A model generated the notes under the pieces. That model had not been told where the DNA came from. It was given only the letters and a program-made list of their open reading frames with translations, and made no database searches. From Ostreococcus mediterraneus (taxonomy: Eukaryota; Chlorophyta; Mamiellophyceae; Mamiellales; Bathycoccaceae), in NCBI GenBank assembly GCA_012295225.1, contig WMKK01000002.1, positions 317,167 through 381,166 on the forward strand: 64,000 nt of DNA, read 5' to 3'. Position numbers and translations under genes: made by a program. Shown piece after piece: positions 8,533-16,514 of this stretch (positions are counted from its first letter, which is position 1; the number at the start of each line of letters is the position of its first letter).

Positions 8533-9387
8533 CTATCCCGAGGGAGATGTGGACGAGGCGACGATGGATTCGAGTTCGCTCGCTTGCTCTTCGACGAAAA
8601 ACTCGATGAGCGAGACGGCGAGGATGGTGCATGCGATGGCTATCGCTATGGATTTGCGCACGAAATCCGATTGACCTTGTATGAAATCGATGACTGGCTT
8701 GACGTACATCGCGGCAGAGCCACCACCGACGGTTTGGGCGACGACTATGGCGTGCTCGTTGGTGAGCGACGACAGCGCGTTGTCGATTTCAAGTAACACT
8801 TCTTCTCGACGCTTCTTGCCTGCTGCACGAAGTTCATCGTCGTCAACGCCAATTAATACCGTGCGCGGGCGTTCGGGAAATCGTCGCTCGAGGTCTCGAA
8901 GCGCGATGGTTGAATCAAGCGCTTGACGGTTGGCGTCCTCCGACGTCGTCAACCACTCGTCATCTTTTTTAACACACACAACCTCTGTGTTCTGCCTTTC
9001 ACCTCGAGACTCCGCCCATTTATCTAATTCCGCGAGTACTTCTCGCTCTTTTGCTCCAGTGTTGGTGCTGAGCTGCGTTTCCCACAGATACTTCTCCCCA
9101 AACGCAACCGTGCGCGAAACCGTCTTCGCGAGCTCATCTAAAACTTCGCCACCAATCGCACTCGCGCTCGATCCCGCGCGCGCGTTCGCATTGATCAACG
9201 CTCGGGATGAACTTTCAATCGCCGCGAGCTGCGCGCTCAGCTCGCTCGCACTCAGACTCGGCATGCGCTCGGTTATTTGTTCGCACATGGCGTAGACGTC
9301 GTTGAGCGATAAGCCTCGCAAAGGCGACGGTGCTGGCGCCGCCGATGCCGCTGCCGCCGCGACGGGCGTCGTTGGTGACATTGCCAT
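8533..9387 (-). CDS. Unknown protein with one C-terminal membrane segment
   Basis: A 284-residue protein that I do not recognise. The N-terminal 25 residues are Ala/Pro-rich and could be a targeting or flexible region. Residues about 28-115 are predicted helical, with many Ser/Ala/Glu (LNDVYAMCEQITERM, LAAIESSSRAL). The middle is charged (ERRFPERPRTVLIGVDDDELRAAGKKR at its core, in two halves). Near residue 245 there is one hydrophobic segment, IAIAIACTILAVSLIEFFV, followed by a short acidic tail. That suggests an integral or tail-anchored membrane protein. The start is the first ATG; the frame also opens at a GTG one codon upstream. It is divergent from RAB7 with 151 bases between start codons. 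Confidence 0.75.
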   Translation of the reverse strand: MAMSPTTPVAAAAASAAPAPSPLRGLSLNDVYAMCEQITERMPSLSASELSAQLAAIESSSRALINANARAGSSASAIGGEVLDELAKTVSRTVAFGEKYLWETQLSTNTGAKEREVLAELDKWAESRGERQNTEVVCVKKDDEWLTTSEDANRQALDSTIALRDLERRFPERPRTVLIGVDDDELRAAGKKRREEVLLEIDNALSSLTNEHAIVVAQTVGGGSAAMYVKPVIDFIQGQSDFVRKSIAIAIACTILAVSLIEFFVEEQASELESIVASSTSPSG

Positions 9388-9538
9388 CACCGCCGTCGTC
9401 CGATGCGCGACTGCGATCGCGCCGTCGCGCTGCGTGCCGTGCGTGCACGAGTGAAGCGCCGGAACGGCGGCAGGAAGAGGACGTTGGGCCTCCGCAGTGC
9501 GCGACTCGTGCGTTGAAACGGAGCGAGCTCAACGCATC

Positions 9539-10481
9539 ATGTCGACAAAAAAGGTACGGAGATGACGTATGCGCGATGATTGCGATGGTTTACACACGCG
9601 TGCGGTGGCATGAGAGTGGGTGTAGGCGTCGCTATGCGCGCGAATTCATCGGTGAGCGATTGAATGGTGTTCAGCGAATGATGCACTCTACGACGACGGA
9701 GGAACGCGCGTGGTGTTTATAAGGCGCATAGAAGTGACTAACATGATGTTTTCGTTTTGACACACACAGCGTACTCTCCTTAAGGTTATTATCCTGGGTG
9801 ATTCGGGGTAAGTGTGTGCTGGCGCGCCGTTTGAAAGAGCGCCGCGAGCGCCGGTCCGAGCGCGCGAATGATATACTCACCATACGTTGCTTTCACACGC
9901 ACAGGGTTGGGAAAACGTCGCTCATGTCTCAATATGTGAACAACAAGTTTTCCAAGCAGTACAAGGCGACTATTGGGGCGGATTTCATGACGAAGGAGAT
10001 TGTTATCGACGATACAATTGTCACGCTGCAAATTTGGGACACGGCGGGCCAAGAACGATTCCAATCGCTAGGTGTTTCGTTCTACCGTGGTGCCGATTGC
10101 GTGATGTGTGTGTACGACGTCAACGTGGCGAAATCGTTTGAGTCGTTGGAGAACTGGCGGAATGAGTTCCTCGTCCAAGCGTCCCCAAGCGACCCAGAGA
10201 AGTTCCCATTCGTCATTGTAGGAAACAAAATTGACGTAGAAGAGGGCAAAGAAAGCAAGCGAGTGATCAGTGAAAAGAAAGCAAAATCATGGTGCACCTC
10301 CAAGGGTGGCTTGATGCATTTCGAAACATCCGCCAAGGAAGACATCAACGTCGCCACGGCGTTTGAAGCCATCGCGCGCTCCGCCATTCAAAACGAATCC
10401 AAGGACGAAGACGTATATTTGCCCGATACTATTCAAGTCGATACTAGCGGTGCAAAAGCTGCAAATAGTGGCTGCTGCTAA
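9539..10481 (+). CDS. RAB7: Rab7-type small GTPase
   Basis: Rab7 controls traffic to late endosomes and vacuoles. I infer three exons: 9539-9553, 9770-9807 and 9905-10481, giving 209 residues that begin [18 protein letters not shown]. The introns use GTACGG/CACACAG and GTAAGTG/CGCACAG, with a CTAAC branch-like site at 9738-9742 in the first. The second intron splits the codon for the second glycine of the P-loop GDSGVGKT. G-box motifs follow: YKATIGADF (switch I), WDTAGQERF (switch II), NKID and [23 protein letters not shown] is diagnostic for Rab7. The C-terminus ends in CC for double geranylgeranylation. Without splicing, the third-exon frame lacks a proper P-loop, which supports this model. 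Confidence 0.95.
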
Positions 10482-10663
10482 TCCTTTGAAACATCACATC
10501 AATGCGCTGTATCTGCCATCATTCGTCCTTTACGCTCGTCGAAATCCCTCGCCGTCGAGTCCGCGCCCGCGCTTTTTGGATGATAAAGAGACGTCATCGC
10601 CACTCGCGCACCTCTGCACACACTGTCGCTCGACAGCGTAGCTCGCTCGCACGCACGCACACC

Positions 10664-11623
10664 ATGCTTGCCGCACGCACGATTTCATCCTCCACTGTAT
10701 TGCGACGCACGTCGTCGTCGTCGTCGTCGTCGCGACTGACGATCGCGCGCGCCGCCGTCGCGAGCGCCGAAGCTTCGAGTGCCGATGCGGCCAAGGCTGC
10801 CCCGGTGGTGTTCACCGGTGCGCTCGCCGACGCGCGATTCTCCAAGCTCCGACAAGCGCTTGAAGTCACGGAGTTGACTGGAGCGCTCACGGGCGCGCTC
10901 ACGGTGTTCGCGCCGACCGATGCGGCGTTTGAGAAGATGTCGACTGAGCGATCGCTGAGCTTTGAAGAGCTCGCGCAGCGGGACAACTTGAAGGAGATTT
11001 TGACGTACCACGTGTTGCCGAGTGCGGTGAAGGCTGAGACGATGAAGAGCGGTGAGGCGAAGACGTTGAATGGGCGCTCGATGACGGTTGTGAGCAGCAC
11101 GTCTGGAGGGGTGACGGTGGACGGCGTGAAGGTGGTGGAGGCGGATAAGGCGGAGGGTGACGTCGTCGTGCACGTCGTGGATGAGGTTGTTTTCCCAGCG
11201 TTTTCGATTAATGCTAAGGTGCAAACGCCGCAAGAAATTTTGTCGTTCGAAGGTTGGGCGCCGGAAGTGATTAATGGGCGAGTGGCGATGATTGGTTTCG
11301 TGCTCGCGTTGGGCGGCGAGTTTGCCACGGGGCAGTCGTTCACCACGCAAGCGTTTGGGAACTTTGGGGAAGTTTTACACACGGCATTCGTGTGGAGCTT
11401 GGCGTCCCTCGCGCCAGCGTTCAGCTCTAACGAAGGCTACGAAGCGAACCCGAAGAAGATTGCGGGAAGCAAGGAATGGCAATTCGTAATCCGCGGCTCC
11501 CCGATTCCCGAGCTCTTAAAAGTGCTCACGCCGGAAGCTGAAATGACCAACGGCCGCGCGGCTATGGTTGGCATTGCGTCGATGATCGTTCTCGAGACTC
11601 TCATGGGGCACGCGTTGTTTTGA
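10664..11623 (+). CDS. Fasciclin (FAS1) domain fused to a chlorophyll a/b-binding-like domain
   Basis: The 319-residue product starts with a Ser/Arg/Ala-rich stretch (1-45) that looks like a plastid transit peptide. A FAS1 domain follows (about 48-185), with the H1-like block LTVFAPTDAAFEKM and the H2-like block LTYHVLPSAVKAE. Two light-harvesting-type helices come next: EVINGRVAMIGFVLALGGEF (about 205-225) and EMTNGRAAMVGIASMIVLE (about 290-310). Both carry the E-x-x-N-G-R-x-A-M-x-G chlorophyll-binding signature. A further hydrophobic segment (about 245-260) lies between them, so the layout is like three-helix ELIP/SEP-type stress proteins. A thylakoid photoprotective or pigment-handling role is inferred. 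The start is the ATG after the GC-rich leader; an in-frame codon at 10502 would only add UTR-like sequence. Confidence 0.88.
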   Translation: MLAARTISSSTVLRRTSSSSSSSRLTIARAAVASAEASSADAAKAAPVVFTGALADARFSKLRQALEVTELTGALTGALTVFAPTDAAFEKMSTERSLSFEELAQRDNLKEILTYHVLPSAVKAETMKSGEAKTLNGRSMTVVSSTSGGVTVDGVKVVEADKAEGDVVVHVVDEVVFPAFSINAKVQTPQEILSFEGWAPEVINGRVAMIGFVLALGGEFATGQSFTTQAFGNFGEVLHTAFVWSLASLAPAFSSNEGYEANPKKIAGSKEWQFVIRGSPIPELLKVLTPEAEMTNGRAAMVGIASMIVLETLMGHALF

Positions 11624-11714
11624 TTTGCTTGAGCATCATTTCATTTCGTAAAGTTCTCATATAGACAATGTAGGCGTGCATGCAATTCAATTTCAAATTC
11701 TTACTTTCTCCACG

Positions 11715-14700
11715 TCACAATCGGAAGGACCGGTCTCGAGCGTGCGTCTTTGTGATCACTTCTTCGGACTCAGAATCTTCCAATTCCTCGTATTCGTCGT
11801 CAGAGTCAGATTCGGCAACAACAGCAGGCTTGCGCGTACGCGTAGAGCGTTCAGGAAGAATTAAATTGGCTTCCTCTCCAGCCACGCGACCAGACGCGCG
11901 TGTCGCCTTGTTCCACTTGAACGCTCGGCGCAACGCGACGAGGTGAAGGCGAATGCTCCGCGCACTACTCGCTTCGTTCGCACCAGATGCGCATCGTACT
12001 AATGGCGACGCCCAGCTCCAAGACAACCATCCCGGGTTGAGCCAATCACGTTCGAGAGCACGCTCGAAGGCGATGATAGCGGATGCAAGACTGACGAGCG
12101 ATTTCGCCGAAGCGGCAACATTTAGCCACATTGTACGACGCTCAGCACTACCGAGAGCTCTGTTGAATGCGATATCGGGAATTTCGGATTCTAAAGTCAG
12201 GAATGTTTGACGCACTCGCGCCAAACCGCTTTCCTCTTGATCGCTCGTCTCTTCAATCGCTCCCCATTCGCTAATATCTGGAATTGCGGGCACCGCCGTC
12301 ACGTCGCTCAAAGCCGAGGCTTCAGCACCGAAACGACGTTGCAACGCGCGCCAAAGATCACCTTCTTTACGTCCTTTAGGGTTCAACTTTCCAATCAATG
12401 CTTTAGTTTCTTCTGTGTTCAAGAGTCCGTATTCAGGCTCGACGTCATACTGTTCGGCATCCTTTGCCGCTTGAACGATGACTTCACCCCAGTTTCCGAG
12501 TCGCCAGTACATTTGCTTGTGACGATCAGATCCCAAAGGCGTGCGACGAGGGGCGATTTCGAGCTCACTCGCTTCAACTTCGTGCCATTTGCTTTGCCAT
12601 CGAACACGGGCTCGCGCGAGCTCATCGTCGGTCGGGGCGCGTTGCACAACTTTCCTCTCTCGCTTTTCTTTTGCCGCATCCGCCTTGGCTACAGATTCTT
12701 CGCCATCGACGTCCATTTTGACAACTTCATCCTCCAACACGTCTTCATCCGCTTTTGCGGATTCTGGAGCATCTGCTGGCTTATTCGCCTCCGCTTCTTT
12801 CGCCTCTTCTTCTGCTTTCTTTGCATCGGAAGCGCGCACCTCTTCCATGCGATAGTCATCCCAAGCTTTAATGTGCTGTCTCACCTCACGCTTGACCTCG
12901 GACGTCGCGTTCAGGCCGCTATCGATCGCCTCACGCAACGAAACCGAATCCAAGCACAATGTCATCAATGTACGCAACAACACGAGACGAGACTGCGTGG
13001 ATAATCCGTCGAAACCAACAGATTCCATGGCTCGCGCCAAGGAGCGCAGGCGCCGCGCCATGGCGCCTCGGCAACCACCGTCCGAAAATCCGCTCTCTTC
13101 TTCGTCATCCTCTGCTTCGTTTTCTAACATGGCATCCTTCACCGCGATCGCTTCGCCAGTCGCAGCCTTTTCAAGTCTTGTTCCTACGAAAGCCTTGCAT
13201 TCATGAATACTGACGACGTTGGTGTTTTCTTGTTCTCGCACGCACTTGGGGCAGAACCATTCACCTTCTGGCTCCGCAAGGAGCGGCGGATCGAGGCACT
13301 TAATGTGATACTCCGCGTCACAAGAGTCACATAAAAGAACCACGCCAGCTACGACGTCTAAACCACACACAGAGCATCCTTGATCCCATGGTGAAGAATG
13401 AAGTTCTTCCGCTGCCTTGGTTTGCTTGAGCGCAGAGTCGACGGCGGCGATGAGCTCCAGCTTCGCTTTGGGACCATTTCCATTCGTCAGATGAGCCATG
13501 TTATTGGCAACTTCGACCACATCAGTGCGGATCATGTCATCAACCTCATTTGCGTTCGAGACGGAGTGCGCGGCAGCGTTGTAAACACCAGCCTTGAGGC
13601 GAGCATCAAGGAGACGGATATCCATGCCTCGCGGTTGCGATCCCTTCACCGCCGCTGCATCGCCTCTGCAAGAGACGTTTGTCAAAGCGTGCGACCAAGC
13701 GCAGTTACGAATGGCGCATCTCACGGCTTGGATATGCTGGGACGTTTTGGCTTCAGTAATTGCGGCAAGAGCTTTCTGACGCCGAGTTTCCACTACGCGC
13801 GACGCTGGAACATCAAAGCCTCCACCGTTTGAAAACAATTCAACCTCGACTGCAGCTAACACTTCGGCGTCCGCAGCGGCAGCGAGATACGGGGCAATTC
13901 TAGCGTTATATTTCGGCACGGGATGTCCGTTCCAAGGAGGACCTTCTTCGTTTGAAAGCGGATCAAATCCAGCGTTACCCGCGCACATGTATCGCGTGAA
14001 AACATCTGCCGCTTCGGGCAAGATTGGCGGGGCGTCCTTCAAGTACGGCTCATAGGGCGCTGAATCGTAGATGATTGAACTTGCATGTAAAAATCGACGA
14101 ATTACTTCTTGCCAAACGCCTTTAGTCTCAGAGAAGTGCGCTTTGGCATCCGGAATGAGCTTCAACGCGCTTGTACTCGACGAATCCGTAGACGCCGAAA
14201 CATCGCTGATACACGGAGCAACCATACCTAAGTGCAATGCCGCTAACAAAGGTTCGGACTTCTTCGGATTGGATAAAATGTTCGCAAGAGCTTGTACAGT
14301 TGGGGGAGAGATTCGATCGGCGTCAGCACCAAAAAGCTCACTTTTGAACCGATCGAGAAACATCCAGATTTCTAAAATATCGCCCAACTCAGATTTTTCC
14401 GTGAAATCGGGTTCAATTTTCAAATTTGGCGTCATGATAGGAGGCGCAAAAGTTGTGTCCGAACTATCCGCGTCGCGCTGCTCCATGCCCATGAGCCATT
14501 CCTTCTGCTTCTTCTCTACAACGCTCATTTGCGCCGCACGTTCGGCGTCACGTTTCTTCTTCTCTTCCATTTCCTTTGCACGTTTCGCTTTGTTGATTTC
14601 TCTCTGAGCTTCGCGTTCGATGGCTTGCTGTGCCTTGAGTGCTTCTTTCGCCAACTTTTCCTGCTCACGTTTCGCCTCGCGCTGCATCCTCTCAGCCTCT

Positions 14701-16121
14701 TTTGCAGCTTCTTTTTCAGCTTTTGACGCCTCCTTCAATGAATCGCGATGCTTCTTGGCAATCTCAGAGAGCGCCTTTTTGGTTTCGGCGCGTTGCTTCT
14801 TGGCTGTTTCACGCTTTACCGCGGTATCAACGCGAGAAACGAGACGATCAAGAACTTTTGAGATTTCTCGCTGCACGCGATTTTGCGCAACTTGTTCCGT
14901 CTTTACTTTTTGCGTCACGAGGCGAATTTGCTTGAGAATTTCTTTAGAGTCCATGACTCGAGCTTTCGCACGACGAACGCGCTCATCATCCCACCCTCCA
15001 CGCTCCTCGACAAATTGATACTTCTCACATGCATCCGAACCGGCTAAGCTTTCAATGGCGCGAACTATGCGAACGTCCTCAAAGCAGAAATGGTCGGAAA
15101 TTCCAACTGGAATCGCTGGACCGACGGAATCGCACATCTCAATCCAAGCGCCGAGGGGAGATGCCGCGCATGCGGTATATTTTTCACCATCCTTTTCCAT
15201 CTTAACGATGAATTCAGGTCCACCATCGGAAGCCTTCGTAACTTGGCTAAAGAAGACGTCGCCGTTGTCATTTGTCCACTTTGTTTTGTAACCAAATGGC
15301 CAGATGTGAACCTCGTCGTGGAACTCTTCAGTGTTCTGCAACACAGAACCAAAATCAACGACGACCGTGTTATCACCTAATTCCATCGGCGACACAGGCT
15401 TCTCGCTCGCCTTCGCATTGGCTACGGCTTCAGCGCGAGGAATCGGCTCGATGTGCTGAATCTTTGCTTTTGGCGCCTTGGATCCGGATTTCGCCTCTGG
15501 TTTGGGCGGAGCGAGTCCTAACGCTCGTAACACTTCCAAACGAGAACGGTAACGCTGCTGATCGGGAGACCAGTAAATCGCATCATACGACCCCGCTGTG
15601 GCGCCATTCGTACGCATCGTCGCCGTGCAACTCCAATCATCCGATAACGTGCCGCCCGCCTTCATCACAAACTCCCGCAAGCTCTCGAGCAAGCCAGGAC
15701 ACGGGTCATCCACGTTTTTCCGATCGGCACGAATCGCCCCAGGCGTAATCTTCACTCGCTTTGAATTACTATCATCACCACCATCCGCGGATATAACCTT
15801 GCCGTCGACAAGTCTCGCCGCAGCGCCCATCGGAGCGCTTCGTCCGCGTGACGCCACGGTGAAGTCTTCGTCGTCCTCGCTCTCATCGCCATCCGACGCA
15901 TCATCGACATCGAATTCGTCCTCATCGCTCTCACCACGCGTGGCGTTCGCCCCACAGTCGCCTTCGCGTGTTTCCATGTCATCGCGCGCGCGTTTCCCCG
16001 TCTCCGTCGTCGTCAACATCGCCGCATCGCCACCCCCAGCTGCGCCATCGAGAAAGACGACATCCGCATCGTCCTCCGTCGCCGTGCGCTTCGATGCCAT
16101 CTTAAACCCATGTGCGGACAT
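11715..16121 (-). CDS. MBD9-like chromatin protein with MBD-like, FYR-like, DDT, PHD and WHIM regions
   Basis: A 1,468-residue nuclear protein in one exon. In order: an acidic N-terminus; an MBD/TAM-like module (about 140-205, with AIYWSPDQQRYRSRLEVLRAL); an F/Y-rich region like FYRN-FYRC (about 270-365); a long basic coiled coil (about 390-560); a DDT domain (about 580-640, ILEIWMFLDRFKSELFG); a PHD finger (about 912-963, CSVCG...CDSCDAEYHIKCLDPPL...WFCPKC); then WHIM-type motifs (about 1030-1065 and 1190-1215, including GSDRHKQMYWRLGNWG). This order resembles plant MBD9 and the ACF1/BAZ-type accessory subunits of ISWI remodellers. Role inferred: guiding a remodeller to chromatin. The start is the first ATG; a second lies seven codons later. 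The frame extends upstream only from a GTG. Confidence 0.87.
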   Translation of the reverse strand: MSAHGFKMASKRTATEDDADVVFLDGAAGGGDAAMLTTTETGKRARDDMETREGDCGANATRGESDEDEFDVDDASDGDESEDDEDFTVASRGRSAPMGAAARLVDGKVISADGGDDSNSKRVKITPGAIRADRKNVDDPCPGLLESLREFVMKAGGTLSDDWSCTATMRTNGATAGSYDAIYWSPDQQRYRSRLEVLRALGLAPPKPEAKSGSKAPKAKIQHIEPIPRAEAVANAKASEKPVSPMELGDNTVVVDFGSVLQNTEEFHDEVHIWPFGYKTKWTNDNGDVFFSQVTKASDGGPEFIVKMEKDGEKYTACAASPLGAWIEMCDSVGPAIPVGISDHFCFEDVRIVRAIESLAGSDACEKYQFVEERGGWDDERVRRAKARVMDSKEILKQIRLVTQKVKTEQVAQNRVQREISKVLDRLVSRVDTAVKRETAKKQRAETKKALSEIAKKHRDSLKEASKAEKEAAKEAERMQREAKREQEKLAKEALKAQQAIEREAQREINKAKRAKEMEEKKKRDAERAAQMSVVEKKQKEWLMGMEQRDADSSDTTFAPPIMTPNLKIEPDFTEKSELGDILEIWMFLDRFKSELFGADADRISPPTVQALANILSNPKKSEPLLAALHLGMVAPCISDVSASTDSSSTSALKLIPDAKAHFSETKGVWQEVIRRFLHASSIIYDSAPYEPYLKDAPPILPEAADVFTRYMCAGNAGFDPLSNEEGPPWNGHPVPKYNARIAPYLAAAADAEVLAAVEVELFSNGGGFDVPASRVVETRRQKALAAITEAKTSQHIQAVRCAIRNCAWSHALTNVSCRGDAAAVKGSQPRGMDIRLLDARLKAGVYNAAAHSVSNANEVDDMIRTDVVEVANNMAHLTNGNGPKAKLELIAAVDSALKQTKAAEELHSSPWDQGCSVCGLDVVAGVVLLCDSCDAEYHIKCLDPPLLAEPEGEWFCPKCVREQENTNVVSIHECKAFVGTRLEKAATGEAIAVKDAMLENEAEDDEEESGFSDGGCRGAMARRLRSLARAMESVGFDGLSTQSRLVLLRTLMTLCLDSVSLREAIDSGLNATSEVKREVRQHIKAWDDYRMEEVRASDAKKAEEEAKEAEANKPADAPESAKADEDVLEDEVVKMDVDGEESVAKADAAKEKRERKVVQRAPTDDELARARVRWQSKWHEVEASELEIAPRRTPLGSDRHKQMYWRLGNWGEVIVQAAKDAEQYDVEPEYGLLNTEETKALIGKLNPKGRKEGDLWRALQRRFGAEASALSDVTAVPAIPDISEWGAIEETSDQEESGLARVRQTFLTLESEIPDIAFNRALGSAERRTMWLNVAASAKSLVSLASAIIAFERALERDWLNPGWLSWSWASPLVRCASGANEASSARSIRLHLVALRRAFKWNKATRASGRVAGEEANLILPERSTRTRKPAVVAESDSDDEYEELEDSESEEVITKTHARDRSFRL

Positions 16122-16514
16122 CGTCTGACGCGACAACCGCGAGCGTCCGACGTTCCGCGACGACCCGTGCGCGCGCACTCGATGTCGTCGACGCGATATG
16201 ACGCGCGCGCAACGTCAGCGGTCTTTTAAAATTTTTCACTGTTCAAATTTTGTGCGCGTCGTCCGCTCTGTCGCGCGTCGCGCGCGGCGCCAATCGAGCC
16301 CGAATCGACGCGGCGAGCGAAAAATGCGCGCACGTCGCGCATCGCCCGCGATGGTGGATCGATGCGCGATCGTCGATCGATTGAGCTCGCGCTGATGATG
16401 TTGACTTGACTTTGTGATTGGGAATATGAAAGCGCCATTGACTCTCTCGCGCGCGTGCGGCGGCGGTCGTCGTCGTCGTCGTTCTCGTCATCGGCGGCGA
16501 AAGAGTCGCCCGTC
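16122..16514. promoter_or_regulatory. Divergent upstream region of the MBD9-like and coiled-coil genes
   Basis: A 393-base spacer between two genes that point apart. It is GC-rich with an AT-rich patch near 16220-16250. No third gene is visible; a short ATG frame at 16426 stops after about 30 codons. It presumably carries both promoters. Confidence 0.45.

Noticed and set aside
10594-11382. 262-codon open frame on the minus strand
   Set aside because: It is the mirror of the FAS1-LHC gene, whose codon pattern keeps the antisense strand open; no domain is visible.
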